A stretch of DNA of 64,000 nucleotides from Echinicola rosea (GTDB lineage Bacteria; Bacteroidota; Bacteroidia; Cytophagales; Cyclobacteriaceae): the NCBI RefSeq assembly GCF_005281475.1, contig NZ_CP040106.1, positions 2,880,501 through 2,944,500 of the forward strand, written 5' to 3'. The translations under genes were made by a program, and so were the position numbers. This document shows positions 8,849-19,831 of the stretch, one piece after another (position 1 is the stretch's first letter; each line of letters starts with the position of its first letter). The notes under the pieces were generated by a model. The model saw only the letters and a program-made list of their open reading frames with translations. It did not search any database and had not been told where the DNA came from.

Positions 8849-9931
8849 TTAAATTTTAAATATGCGGTATTCCTTATATCCTTTGTAGAACTCCTGTACA
8901 GAAACCCTGAAAATCGTATAAACGGGGATGGCAAGTACCATGCCGATCACCCCACCGACTTTTGCACCTGCAAAGATAATAACAAATATTTCAAGTGGAT
9001 GCGCTTTTACAGATTTCGAGAAAATTAAGGGCTGCAAAAAGATGTTGTCCGTGAGCTGAACTACTGAAAAGACAGCTAAAATCTTCAAAACAAAGAAGGG
9101 CATTTCCTCAGTGCCGATAAAATCACCAGTGATAAGTCCTACTATCACCCCAAAAGTGGCACCAAGCATTGGGCCGGCATAAGGAATGAGGTTCGCCACT
9201 GCTGCAAAAACCCCGATGGTGAGGGCGTAATCTACCCCGACAATCGCCAAGCCGGTGGAGGAGATGGTGAATATAGCAGTCATCTGAATGAGTAATCCCA
9301 CGAGGTAATTGGACAGGAGTCGTTCTACTTTGTGAAAAGTGGCCACTGAAAGTTCAAAATACTTGTTGGGTACCAAGTTGATGATGTTTCTTCGCAAAAG
9401 CCCATTTTCCAGCAATAGAAAGAACGAAATAAAGACCACCGCTAAAATGGTGATCAACAGTGAACTGGTGGTATTGATCAGGCTATTGATAAAACCCTGG
9501 AAATTGATTTCCCGAATACTGGATAGTATGGTGTTTTTTACCTGCTCAAAAAGATGCCCTGGATTATTGCTTAATAAATTTAGTTTGATCAAGAAACTTT
9601 CCACTTTGTTGATGGGGCGCTGGATCTGTTCGTATAGAAATTCAATGTCCACATTCTGGATGATTTCGACTTGGTCGATGATCAAAGGAATAAAAAGCAA
9701 GGTGATCAGAAACAGTACCATTCCTATCGTGGCAAAAGAGCAAAGAATTGCCATCCAACGCGGGATATGATGACCAAAGACGTGAACGCTGTTAATACGG
9801 TTGGTCATCGGGCGCAAGGCAGCAGCAATTACCAGTGAAATGATCAAATAGAATGCTATGTTGGAGAAGTACCAACCCAGCAAAAGAAGGATGCCGGTAA
9901 AAACCAAGACGGAAATGATCAGTTTCTGCAT
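8849..9931 (-). CDS. AI-2E/PerM family inner-membrane permease
   Basis: 360 residues with about eight hydrophobic segments in the layout of the AI-2E exporter-like (DUF20/PerM) family: paired N-terminal helices, a soluble insert near residues 90-150 (EFLYEQIQRPINKVESFL), then a helical core with PYAGPMLGATFGVIVG and the HPLEIFVIIFAGAKVGGVIGMVLAIP signature. Members export quorum signals or act as Na+/H+ antiporters, and the substrate cannot be assigned. The ATG directly follows a U-rich tract that closes the folded RNA at 9950-10044. Confidence 0.88.
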   Translation of the reverse strand: MQKLIISVLVFTGILLLLGWYFSNIAFYLIISLVIAAALRPMTNRINSVHVFGHHIPRWMAILCSFATIGMVLFLITLLFIPLIIDQVEIIQNVDIEFLYEQIQRPINKVESFLIKLNLLSNNPGHLFEQVKNTILSSIREINFQGFINSLINTTSSLLITILAVVFISFFLLLENGLLRRNIINLVPNKYFELSVATFHKVERLLSNYLVGLLIQMTAIFTISSTGLAIVGVDYALTIGVFAAVANLIPYAGPMLGATFGVIVGLITGDFIGTEEMPFFVLKILAVFSVVQLTDNIFLQPLIFSKSVKAHPLEIFVIIFAGAKVGGVIGMVLAIPVYTIFRVSVQEFYKGYKEYRIFKI

Positions 9932-9939
9932 ATCATAAA

Positions 9940-10044
9940 AATAAAAAAAGAGATTGAACCCTTACTACAAATGTGTGAAAAGAATTTCACATCAACATGA
10001 GATGCCTACTAAACTAGTGCCTCTCAAGGTAAAGGTTCAATCTC
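9940..10044 (-). ncRNA. Strongly folded RNA candidate between DUF3276 and the AI-2E permease
   Basis: On the minus strand a 16-bp closing stem pairs 10044-10029 with 9965-9950 (GAGATTGAACC/GGTTCAATCTC plus UUUAC/GUAAG). The one non-Watson-Crick pair is G-U on the minus strand but C-A on the plus strand, which favours minus-strand RNA. Inside are two hairpins: UGAGA...UCUCA enclosing ACUA-guu-UAGU, and UGUGAAA-uucu-UUUCACA. The closing stem is followed by seven Us, so it can also act as a terminator. The RNA begins 24 bases after the DUF3276 stop codon and ends next to the permease ATG. It could be a 3'-UTR-derived sRNA, a 6S-type RNA or a leader element. Confidence 0.5.
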
Positions 10045-10067
10045 AATGTTTTTTTACAAAGCGGGAA

Positions 10068-10406
10068 TTAATCCCACTTTAAATCTTCTCCGAATTTGTC
10101 TTCGGAACTGGTCTCGGCTTCCACTTCATATTGGGAAAAGTCAAAGTCGGCCATCAATTCGTTTTTGACGTGATCTACCGTATCCTGCAACGCATCGACG
10201 AATTTGGCAAAGTCCTCTTTGTACAAGAAGATTTTGTGTTTTTCATAAACGAAATTGTCATCACGGATTTTTCGCTTACTTTCGGTGATGGTCAGGTAAT
10301 AGTCGTTTGATCTTGTTGATTTTACGTCAAAAAAGTAAGTTCTTTTTCCAGCTTTTACTTTTCTTGAGAAAATTTCCTCTCTGTCGTTTCCTTTATGCTC
10401 TTCCAC
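10068..10406 (-). CDS. DUF3276 (PUR-alpha-like nucleic-acid-binding) protein
   Basis: 112 residues matching the small Bacteroidota DUF3276/PUR-alpha family: EEIFSRKVKAGKRTYFFDVK, NDYYLTITESKR and YEKHKIFLYKEDFAKFV form the single PUR repeat (beta-beta-beta-beta-alpha), and the tail is acidic. Structural relatives bind single-stranded DNA and RNA and dimerise; a specific role in these bacteria is not established. The structured RNA at 9950-10044 lies directly downstream on the same strand. Confidence 0.9.
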   Translation of the reverse strand: MEEHKGNDREEIFSRKVKAGKRTYFFDVKSTRSNDYYLTITESKRKIRDDNFVYEKHKIFLYKEDFAKFVDALQDTVDHVKNELMADFDFSQYEVEAETSSEDKFGEDLKWD

Positions 10407-10569
10407 TTTCCAAAATTTTAAATTACTTGAATCAAGGATTTTTTTACGAAGGACAAGTTAAATCAATTCGGGATTTAATATCAAGGTCTTGGCTGGTTTT
10501 TTTTTGAATGGAGGGTGTTTTTTTATCTAAAAGGTTAAAAGTCAATGTTTTTTTTGAGTAAACCGTAAA

Positions 10570-10595
10570 AATAAAAAGAGTGGCAAAAGCCACTC
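10570..10595 (-). terminator. Terminator of the ferredoxin gene
   Basis: GAGTGGC (10578-10584) and GCCACTC (10589-10595) form a perfect hairpin with an AAAA loop; the minus strand continues with a T-rich tail. It follows the ferredoxin stop closely. Confidence 0.8.
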
Positions 10596-10601
10596 CTTGA
10601 T

Positions 10602-10949
10602 TTATTCTGCGTGTAGATATTGTTTCTTTTCCAATAACTCTTCTTCTGATTCTGGATGATCAGGATCATCAACACAGCAATCGACAGGACACACAGCGGC
10701 ACATTGTGGTTCTTCGTGAAAACCAGTACATTCTGTGCATTTACCGGTGACGATGTAGTAAAATTCATCAGAAACAGGCTCTTGAGGTTCGTCTGCATCC
10801 ACTACTGACCCGTCTTCTTGCTTCACTTCACTAAGCTCAGTACCTCCGCCCCAAGTCCATTCAAGCCCACCTTCATAGATGGCTGTATTTGGGCATTCAG
10901 GCTCACATGCACCACAGTTGATGCATTCATCAGTTATCATTATTGCCAT
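10602..10949 (-). CDS. 2[4Fe-4S] ferredoxin
   Basis: 115 residues. The first cluster motif [12 protein letters not shown] (Cys9, 12, 15, 19) is near the N-terminus; the second is [18 protein letters not shown], with the long spacer of Alvin-type ferredoxins. Compared with usual ~80-residue relatives there is an acidic insert of about 35 residues between the clusters ([20 protein letters not shown]...) and an acidic tail. It is transcribed divergently from acyl-CoA reductase, suggesting it may supply electrons to lipid metabolism; that link is inferred from position only. Confidence 0.93.
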   Translation of the reverse strand: MAIMITDECINCGACEPECPNTAIYEGGLEWTWGGGTELSEVKQEDGSVVDADEPQEPVSDEFYYIVTGKCTECTGFHEEPQCAAVCPVDCCVDDPDHPESEEELLEKKQYLHAE

Positions 10950-10977
10950 TACAATCTCCTTTTTATAATTACAAGTT

Positions 10978-11008
10978 CAAAATTAACATCCATATAACAA
11001 TATACCAA
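10978..11008 (-). promoter_or_regulatory. Bacteroidota-type promoter of the ferredoxin gene
   Basis: On the minus strand TTG (11008-11006) is followed after 20 bases by TAATTTTG (10985-10978), matching the -33 TTG / -7 TAnnTTTG pattern. The ferredoxin ATG is 29 bases further on. Confidence 0.6.
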
Positions 11009-11274
11009 TACAATTATTGCTACGCTGAATAATTTATAATGAATCTATGTTATTGTTTCGGATTTCACTTCCCTAACCCGCTCAGGTCAAGAATGGTTCT
11101 TTTTTGATCAAGATTATTCCATTAGTCTCCGAACTTTTTGAATCTGCTTGACCGCCTGTTGTCAGGCCTGGTTAAAATCACCTGTATCGCTGATCGGGTA
11201 TCATTAAAAACAGTATATAAATCACAGTTGGAAATGCAAACTATCGCATCGCTAAATGTACGGGTTTATTTTAG

Positions 11275-11317
11275 CGTAATGGAATATTCAGCATTACGTT
11301 CAAAATAGGTATCTTTG
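11275..11317 (+). promoter_or_regulatory. Promoter with dyad operator candidate ahead of acyl-CoA reductase
   Basis: CGTAATG (11275-11281) and CATTACG (11292-11298) form a perfect 7-bp dyad with a 10-base AT-rich centre. A -7 box TATCTTTG follows at 11310-11317, 27 bases before the ATG. The dyad lies where the -33 region would be, so a regulator bound there would affect initiation. The regulator is unknown. Confidence 0.45.
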
Positions 11318-11343
11318 TGCCCTAAATCATAAATCGGTATTTC

Positions 11344-12360
11344 ATGACACTTCAGGAGAGAATAGGTGCTTTTGTGGCACTGGGCAGGCGGATTGACCAA
11401 TTATCGGATGCGGAATTTGAGGAGCTGGCTTTCAGGGCTGAAAACAATAACAACTGGTTTACATCAGATCATGTAAAACTGGCCTTGCGGGGTTTGGTAA
11501 TCATGCTTGATGAAGAAAAGATGAAATCCTGGATTAGCCGGTATGATCTTTCTGAGGTGAAAAAGCCAAAGAGCATTGGGGTGATGATGGCAGGAAATAT
11601 TCCGGCCGTGGGTTTCCATGACTTGATGATGGTGTTGGTCTCCGGACATATGGCGCATGTTAAATTGAGTTCTGCTGATCAAGTGCTGATCAAGTGGCTT
11701 GTCCGGGAATTGGTGGAGATCGCGCCTGATTTTGCCAAGCAAGTGGTCTTTGAAGAGATGCTAAAGGCCAAAGATGCCTACATCGCTACGGGAAGTGATA
11801 ATTCAGCAAGGTATTTTAATTATTATTTTGGTAAATATCCCAGTGTGATCCGTAAAAATCGAACATCTGTGGCGGTATTGGATGGGAGTGAAACGGCTGA
11901 GGATTATGTGGAGCTGGCCAAGGATGTTTTTCAGTATTTTGGTCTTGGATGTAGAAGCGTGTCCAAACTTTATGTTCGGGATGAAGCGCAGGTGAATGAC
12001 TTTTTAACCGCCATTGAGGGGTATAATTTTGTGTTCAGTCATCACAAATACCTCAATAATTATGAATACAACAAATCCATTTATTTGATAAATGGAGATG
12101 CGCACCTGGACAATGGATTCTTGCTATGCAAGCAAAGTGAGGAATTGGTCTCTCCAGTAGCGGTACTTTATTTTGAGACGTTCGATGATGTAGAAAAACT
12201 AAAAGAATTACTGGAAAACCAATCAGAAAAGATTCAGTGTATTGTCAGCAAGGGAGCTTGGTATCCTTTAAGTGTGGGGTTTGGTGAAGCACAACAGCCT
12301 GCGGTAGATGATTATGCAGATCATGTGGACACCATGGCTTTTCTCCAAGAGCTTAGGTAA
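11344..12360 (+). CDS. LuxC-family acyl-CoA reductase
   Basis: 338 residues with the LuxC/aldehyde-dehydrogenase-like fold: NIPAVGFHDLMMVLVSGH in the cofactor-binding half, and the probable catalytic cysteine in YFGLGCRSVSKLY (Cys203). The family reduces acyl-CoA or acyl thioesters to aldehydes with NADPH. It lacks luxD/luxE partners, so light emission is not implied. Divergent from ferredoxin (10602-10949), an arrangement that suggests shared control. The next gene, a short-chain fatty acid transporter, follows after 91 bases. Confidence 0.85.
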   Translation: MTLQERIGAFVALGRRIDQLSDAEFEELAFRAENNNNWFTSDHVKLALRGLVIMLDEEKMKSWISRYDLSEVKKPKSIGVMMAGNIPAVGFHDLMMVLVSGHMAHVKLSSADQVLIKWLVRELVEIAPDFAKQVVFEEMLKAKDAYIATGSDNSARYFNYYFGKYPSVIRKNRTSVAVLDGSETAEDYVELAKDVFQYFGLGCRSVSKLYVRDEAQVNDFLTAIEGYNFVFSHHKYLNNYEYNKSIYLINGDAHLDNGFLLCKQSEELVSPVAVLYFETFDDVEKLKELLENQSEKIQCIVSKGAWYPLSVGFGEAQQPAVDDYADHVDTMAFLQELR

Positions 12361-12451
12361 ACCTATGAAGCCGATCGTGTGGTTTATGGACGCCATTTTG
12401 CTATATTGGATGGGACTGACGTTTTGTAGTCAGTAATTAACCATACCTCCA

Positions 12452-13765
12452 ATGCCGTTGAAAAAGCAATTTCAAAAGCTCCCTTTCCCAACTCCTTTTG
12501 GATTGGCCCTGCTATTATCGGTCTGCAGTGTCTTTTTTGCAGTGGTGGAGACACGGCCAGCTGACAGAGGGGTGGGAGACTATACCTTCCAAGTGCTGAG
12601 TTATTGGAAGGATGGATTTTGGGGACTTTTGGCATTTAGCCTTCAAATGGTTTTGATATTGGTGTTTGGCCATGTGCTGGCCATTTCCACGCCGATTTCT
12701 AAATTATTGGACAAGGTAGCGACCTTGGCCCGAAGTAATACCCATGCGGTCATGTTGACGGGTGGGGTGACCATGCTTGCCGGATACTTTAATTGGGGAT
12801 TTGGACTGATTTTGGGTGCTGTACTGGCCAAAAAGATGGGGGAGGCCGCTTCCAAAAGTGGCTTAGCGATCAATTACCCCTTGGTGGCCTCATCGGGCTA
12901 CTTGGGCATGATGGTCTGGCACGGCGGGTTTTCAGGCTCCGCACCCTTAAAAGTAGCTGAGCCCGGGCATTTTTTGGAAGAGGAGATAGGAGTGGTTCCG
13001 ATTAGTGAAACCTTGCTCAGCACGTTTAACATTACCCTAAATGCCATGCTCGTTTTGGTCATGCTTGGGCTCTTGTACTGGCTTGCCAACCATAGAAAGT
13101 TCAATCCAAAATATCCAGTGGACAATGGTGAGTATCAGTTGCCTAAAGGAAAGGATAAGCTTGGCTGGGTAGTAGGAGGAGTGATGTGCCTGCTTGCAGC
13201 AAGTGAACTGGTAGATGTTCCTGCTAGGGGTTGGGGATTTATAAGTTTAAATTATATCAACTTCTTGCTGTTTGGGATGGGGTTGATTTTTCATAAGAGC
13301 CTAGCATCTTATGTAGGAGCCACAGCTGAGGCCATGAAGGGAGCTACAGGGATTGTGCTGCAGTTTCCATTTTATGCAGGGATTTTGGGCGTGCTTAAAT
13401 CCTCAGGATTACTGGTGCTGGTCGCTCATTATTTTGTCCGCATCAGCTCCCCGGAGACATTTCCGTTTTTGGCATTCTTCAGTTCAGGATTGATCAATTT
13501 ATTCGTCCCTTCCGGTGGAGGTCAATGGGCCGTTCAGGGGCCTGTGATTGTGGCGGCTGCCAAAGAAATGGAGCTTTCTATTCCAGCTATGGTCATGGTG
13601 ATGGCCTATGGTGATGAGATTACCAACATGCTCCAGCCGTTTTGGGCATTGCCATTGCTTGCCATTACCGGAATTAGCCCACGGGAAATGCTCAAGTTTA
13701 CAGCCTTCTTTTTTCTTGTTGGCACAGTGGTTTTTATAGTGGGGATTTATTTGTTTTTGGGCTAG
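12452..13765 (+). CDS. Short-chain fatty acid transporter (AtoE family)
   Basis: 437 residues, highly hydrophobic with about 10-12 membrane segments. Family signatures include YTFQVLSYWKDGFWGLLAFSLQMVLILVFGH near the N-terminus, GYFNWGFGLILGAVLAKKMG, SGYLGMMVWHGGFSGSAPLKVAEPGH and VPSGGGQWAVQGPVI. These match the TIGR00366-type transporter named after E. coli AtoE, which moves short-chain fatty acids such as acetoacetate or butyrate across the inner membrane. Location after acyl-CoA reductase suggests a fatty-acid theme. Substrate is family-based. Confidence 0.9.
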   Translation: MPLKKQFQKLPFPTPFGLALLLSVCSVFFAVVETRPADRGVGDYTFQVLSYWKDGFWGLLAFSLQMVLILVFGHVLAISTPISKLLDKVATLARSNTHAVMLTGGVTMLAGYFNWGFGLILGAVLAKKMGEAASKSGLAINYPLVASSGYLGMMVWHGGFSGSAPLKVAEPGHFLEEEIGVVPISETLLSTFNITLNAMLVLVMLGLLYWLANHRKFNPKYPVDNGEYQLPKGKDKLGWVVGGVMCLLAASELVDVPARGWGFISLNYINFLLFGMGLIFHKSLASYVGATAEAMKGATGIVLQFPFYAGILGVLKSSGLLVLVAHYFVRISSPETFPFLAFFSSGLINLFVPSGGGQWAVQGPVIVAAAKEMELSIPAMVMVMAYGDEITNMLQPFWALPLLAITGISPREMLKFTAFFFLVGTVVFIVGIYLFLG

Positions 13766-13769
13766 GGGG

Positions 13770-13979
13770 ATGAGTTTTTGGGAGAGGATGATTGTTTTAA
13801 CAGTGTTTTTCGGTGCAGCAGTGAAGGCAAGAGGCCAAAAAGTGGGAGTCCTGTTTTCTTCTTTAGCGGAAGGCCGGAACAGAAGTGGCGAAGTCCTTGG
13901 TGCATTACGAGGGTGATTTGGGCATCGATTACCAAGCGGTTGGCAAACTTTCGCTGGTTTTTAATCCGTTAGCATGGTG
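13770..13979 (+). pseudogene. Possible decayed exported-protein gene
   Basis: An ATG at 13770 opens a signal-peptide-like stretch (MSFWERMIVLTVFFGAAVKA) that runs into a stop after 48 codons. The continuation reads sensibly only after frame shifts: one frame gives RPEQKWRSP, another HYEGDLGIDYQAVGKLSLVF before a stop at about 13979. This looks like an exported-protein gene broken by indels, but the pieces are short and the reading could be chance. Confidence 0.3.
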
Positions 13980-14129
13980 AAATCCACCTATGCACCCTTC
14001 TGAGGGTTATTTTAAACCCTTATAAATAAGTAACATTACTTAGGTTATGCTTCTATTTTTCGCCTAAAAATGTATCTTTGCCAACGATTTAAATGAAATC
14101 AAGTTATCACTAAAAATAATTCATTTCAA
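13980..14129 (+). promoter_or_regulatory. Aconitase upstream region with -7 box
   Basis: The -7 box TATCTTTG at 14073-14080 matches TAnnTTTG; the aconitase ATG is at 14130. No clear -33 TTG or operator was seen. Confidence 0.5.
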
Positions 14130-16403
<2,274 letters not shown>

Positions 16404-16431
16404 CGGTTAGAATTTAACAGTTTTGGCAATA

Positions 16432-16470
16432 AAGAGGCTTGATGATGAATTCATTAAGCCTCTTTTTTTT
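16432..16470 (+). terminator. Terminator of the aconitase gene
   Basis: AAGAGGCTT (16432-16440) pairs with AAGCCTCTT (16456-16464), then a run of T. Confidence 0.85.
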
Positions 16471-16496
16471 ATATTTAGTGGAGAAAAGGATTTTTT

Positions 16497-17114
16497 ATGG
16501 ATAATAAGTGCTTAATAATAATGATTTTGTGGAGTTTGTCCTTGACTGTATATGGGCAGGAGGCAACAGATACCATTCCCAATAAAGACCAAACGGAGAT
16601 TGGTATATCGGAAGATGATTTTCCGGACGACGCCTTAAAGCTTCTCGGGGACATATCAAATGTGGAAAAGTACAAGTATTATAAGAAAGATAGTGTGGGT
16701 GAATCAGTTTATGAGGCAAAGTTTAAACTAAAAGGGGAGCAGTATGCGGTGCTTTTTGATTCGTTGGGTTTGCTCCAAAGGGTGGAAGTGACCATCGGAC
16801 AAAAGGAAATCACGCCTGATGAAAGCCTGTCAGCAATTAAAGATTACTTTGATGACACCTTCAAACGATTTAAGCTGCTAAAGGTCAAAAAGCAGTTTTT
16901 GCCAAAAGGAGATGGATTGGAAATAGATACGGTCATTGAAGCCTTTACTGAGGGGAAGGACATGTCTTTTTGTGTTGTGAGGTATATGGTGCAGGTTTCT
17001 GGTGATGTAGGAAATGGGACGGCTAAGCTATATGAAGTGACTTTTGATCAAAATGGTCAATACCTGAAAATGGAAAGTGCAGCCATTCATAATATGGATA
17101 ATATCATTTTTTAG
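16497..17114 (+). CDS. Exported PepSY-like hypothetical protein
   Basis: 205 residues with a signal peptide (MDNKCLIIMILWSLSLTVYGQ). The mature part alternates short strands and helices (YYKKDSVGESVYEAKFKLKGEQYAVLFDSLGLLQRVEVTIG) in the style of PepSY/BLIP-like domains, including a repeated second unit around residues 105-190. No catalytic motif is visible. It ends 9 bases before a DUF2490 gene and probably forms a two-gene unit with it. Function unknown; the PepSY resemblance is weak. Confidence 0.6.
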   Translation: MDNKCLIIMILWSLSLTVYGQEATDTIPNKDQTEIGISEDDFPDDALKLLGDISNVEKYKYYKKDSVGESVYEAKFKLKGEQYAVLFDSLGLLQRVEVTIGQKEITPDESLSAIKDYFDDTFKRFKLLKVKKQFLPKGDGLEIDTVIEAFTEGKDMSFCVVRYMVQVSGDVGNGTAKLYEVTFDQNGQYLKMESAAIHNMDNIIF

Positions 17115-17123
17115 TCCTATGGT

Positions 17124-17843
17124 ATGAGGAATTTTTTCACATTGTTTTTTTTAATGATTGTATTGCAAAGCACTTTTGCCCAAGGAAATAAAAGCGGTTA
17201 TTATGGTACCCAGATCGGGACGTCATTTACTTATCCATTACCAAGAGGATGGAAGGCAAATGGGAAGTTATATACCAGGATATTCTGGGCAAAGGATGGT
17301 CAAAATGACGAGAGACTAGGTAAAAGTGCTCCTGCTATGGATGTAATCCGGTTTACCTTGGCGGTAGCCAAAAGCCATTCTCCCTTTTTTTCCTATGGGA
17401 TGGGGTACCTTATTGGAGGAGAGCAGGAGTTTGGTGGGGGCTATGACAGGGAAAACCGATTGTTCCAGCAGGTGACTTTTTCGCAACTATTAAAAGGGAG
17501 GACAAGACTTGCTCAGCAAATCAAACTTGAAGAGCGCTTTATGGAAAGTGGAAATCGAGTGCGGCTTAGAACTAAATTTTCTTATGAGCTTCCACTTCAG
17601 GGCAAGAACCTTGACCCAAGTGAATGGTACCTTCTTGGAGAATATGAACTACTAATGGATTTAAGGAGTAAGGAGGTCCGAAATGCTTTTTTTTATGATA
17701 ATAGGCTTCAGGTAAATATTGGGAGGTACACGATGAAAATGAAAAAGATAGAATATGGAATAGGCTATTATTTGACCACAATATCAAAATCATATGATAA
17801 GGAACAGTTTTGGTTTCTTAGGTTTGGGTTGTTTTTAAACTGA
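17124..17843 (+). CDS. DUF2490-type outer-membrane beta-barrel protein
   Basis: 239 residues with a signal peptide ending STFAQ and alternating hydrophobic/aromatic strands ending in a terminal aromatic strand (FWFLRFGLFLN). The RLAQQIKLEERF...RVRLRTKFSYELPL pattern resembles the DUF2490 family of Bacteroidota. Likely a small outer-membrane barrel; no substrate can be inferred. Ninth base spacing after the PepSY-like gene suggests co-expression. Confidence 0.65.
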   Translation: MRNFFTLFFLMIVLQSTFAQGNKSGYYGTQIGTSFTYPLPRGWKANGKLYTRIFWAKDGQNDERLGKSAPAMDVIRFTLAVAKSHSPFFSYGMGYLIGGEQEFGGGYDRENRLFQQVTFSQLLKGRTRLAQQIKLEERFMESGNRVRLRTKFSYELPLQGKNLDPSEWYLLGEYELLMDLRSKEVRNAFFYDNRLQVNIGRYTMKMKKIEYGIGYYLTTISKSYDKEQFWFLRFGLFLN

Positions 17844-17950
17844 TTATATAAATAGTACAATAAAATAAGTATTTGGTGTTTAAATTTTGGTTTTTTACAA
17901 AATTTAATCAATTTTAAAACATGGATCAGTAAAAACAAAAAAGACGACCA

Positions 17951-19831
17951 TTGAAAGATATTTTTAAGACTATTGTAAACCAATCCACGGATATCGTTTT
18001 TGTTGTGGAAAATATGGAGCCCCATAAAATCATTTATGGTAACAAGGCCTTTTATGAGCATATTGGTGAGAAGCTTACGGAATTGTCCTTGGGAGGGATG
18101 GAAATAGATGGAGGTGCGATTTCCATCCATGAGGAGTTTATTATAAACGTGGAAAACCAGTATTTTTCGTTCTTTCTGGAAGCAATGGAAGAGGAAGGTG
18201 TTTTGTTATTCCATAAAGGCACCCAAGTGAAAGTCTCCAGTACTTATGATAATGAGGGGAGTGGCGGATATTTATCAAAGGGAAAAGCACCATTTTTTAA
18301 ATTACTTAACGATAAGGTGCCGTGTGCCAATTTCCAAATGGTATTGGATGATGATGGGAAAATGTGTTTTTCCTATTTAAGTGATAAGATAAAAAAGATG
18401 TTTAAGCTGGAGACTTATGGAAATGAGGCTACCAGTTTGGATTTTTTGCTGAGCAAGGTCCATCCCTTGGATGTGGGAAGAGTCTTGAAATCAATGGTTC
18501 ACAGTGCGCGGGTAAAAGGGCATTGGGAGTGTATTTTTAGAATATCGGTTAAGGAAAACAGTGATCCGCTTTGGGTCTTGGGGAGGGCTGTTCCAGAAGA
18601 GGAAGGCGAAAACCTTTACTGGTACGGGGCTTTGGTGGATATTTCCGCCATGAAACAAAGGGAAATAGCGCTGGAAAAAGCCAAGTACGATGCTGAGACC
18701 TCCAGCAAGGTGAAATCGGAATTTATATCGACGATTATCCATGAAATCCGCACCCCCTTGAATGCCATTTCAGGATCGGTGTTTTCACTTTTTGAAGAGG
18801 GATATGATGCCGGCCAAAAGCAGCTGCTGAACAATATCAGTTTTGCAACTGACAGTTTGATCATCATGGTCAATGATCTCTTGGATTTTCAGAAAACCGA
18901 AGCTGGAAAGATACGTATTGATTATCAGCCATTTAATCTACGAGAGCTTCTCTGCCAAGTTATAGGAGGGCTGATGTATCAGGCCCATGAGTCCAAGAAT
19001 ACCTTAAACTTAATCGCTTCCGATCACTTGGATATCGGGGTAGTGGGGGATAAGTTAAGATTGGCCCAGATTTTAAACAATTTGATTTCAAATGGCCTAA
19101 AATTCACCGACCAAGGGCGAGTGGATGTAACGGTCACCCTTGCAGAAGACAGTGAAGAGGAGGTGAGGGTGTATTTTGAAGTAAAAGATACCGGTATAGG
19201 CATCGCCCGTGAAAACCTAAGAAAGGTATTCAATGAGTTTGAGCAAATCAACCAGAGCTTTGATGTCAGATATGGTGGCACTGGACTGGGGATGCCGATT
19301 ACGAAGAAGCTGCTGGAACTGATGGGGAGTGAAATCCAGGTGGAGTCTGAGGAAGGCAAAGGAAGCACTTTTTTCTTTGAGCTGACCTTTGGAAAGGTAG
19401 TGTCCGCTACGGGTATTTCTTTAGTCAGGACCGAGCCAACAAAAAATGCCTTTAGACTGCCCAGTGGGTTGAAGGTGCTGTTGGCTGAAGATAATGATGT
19501 GAATGCAATTGTGATCATGAAAATCATCAAACGATGGGGTGTAGTATGTGATCGGGTGTGTGATGGAAAAGAGGCGGTGGATTTTGCTGGAAAGAAGAAA
19601 TATGATGTCATATTGATGGATATCCAAATGCCTGTCATGAATGGATGTGAGGCGGCAAAGCACATTAAAGGAGAGTGTGCCGTTCCGATAATAGCACTCA
19701 CGGCCTCTTCAAAGCGTGAATATTGTGACACACATGATCTTGCGTATATTGACCGATTCGTGTCCAAACCAATCAATGCGGTTGATCTGCAGCGAAATAT
19801 ACACGAATTGGTGCTGACTCACATTTCCTGA
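17951..19831 (+). CDS. PAS hybrid sensor histidine kinase with receiver domain
   Basis: 626 residues read from a TTG start; an upstream ATG is closed by a stop. Order: an N-terminal PAS-like region, a second PAS/PAC unit (about 110-235, ending YWYGALVDISAMKQREIALE), HisKA with phospho-acceptor His264 in FISTIIHEIRTPLN, HATPase with N, G1 and G2 boxes (NNLISNGLKFT, DTGIGI, GGTGLGM), and a C-terminal receiver with Asp557 in VILMDIQMPVMNG and a conserved KP. No membrane segment, so cytosolic sensing is likely. It overlaps the convergent TPR gene by 13 bases. Confidence 0.9.
   Translation: MKDIFKTIVNQSTDIVFVVENMEPHKIIYGNKAFYEHIGEKLTELSLGGMEIDGGAISIHEEFIINVENQYFSFFLEAMEEEGVLLFHKGTQVKVSSTYDNEGSGGYLSKGKAPFFKLLNDKVPCANFQMVLDDDGKMCFSYLSDKIKKMFKLETYGNEATSLDFLLSKVHPLDVGRVLKSMVHSARVKGHWECIFRISVKENSDPLWVLGRAVPEEEGENLYWYGALVDISAMKQREIALEKAKYDAETSSKVKSEFISTIIHEIRTPLNAISGSVFSLFEEGYDAGQKQLLNNISFATDSLIIMVNDLLDFQKTEAGKIRIDYQPFNLRELLCQVIGGLMYQAHESKNTLNLIASDHLDIGVVGDKLRLAQILNNLISNGLKFTDQGRVDVTVTLAEDSEEEVRVYFEVKDTGIGIARENLRKVFNEFEQINQSFDVRYGGTGLGMPITKKLLELMGSEIQVESEEGKGSTFFFELTFGKVVSATGISLVRTEPTKNAFRLPSGLKVLLAEDNDVNAIVIMKIIKRWGVVCDRVCDGKEAVDFAGKKKYDVILMDIQMPVMNGCEAAKHIKGECAVPIIALTASSKREYCDTHDLAYIDRFVSKPINAVDLQRNIHELVLTHIS

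Noticed and set aside
11041..11270. Possible small RNA in the ferredoxin/acyl-CoA reductase gap
   Set aside because: Only weak short hairpins; no closing stem or terminator.
12365..12436. 23-codon hydrophobic frame between acyl-CoA reductase and the fatty acid transporter
   Set aside because: Very short, no start-site signal or neighbour logic; likely chance.
19024..19776. 250-residue minus-strand frame within the hybrid kinase
   Set aside because: Antisense to HATPase and receiver domains; no motif of its own.
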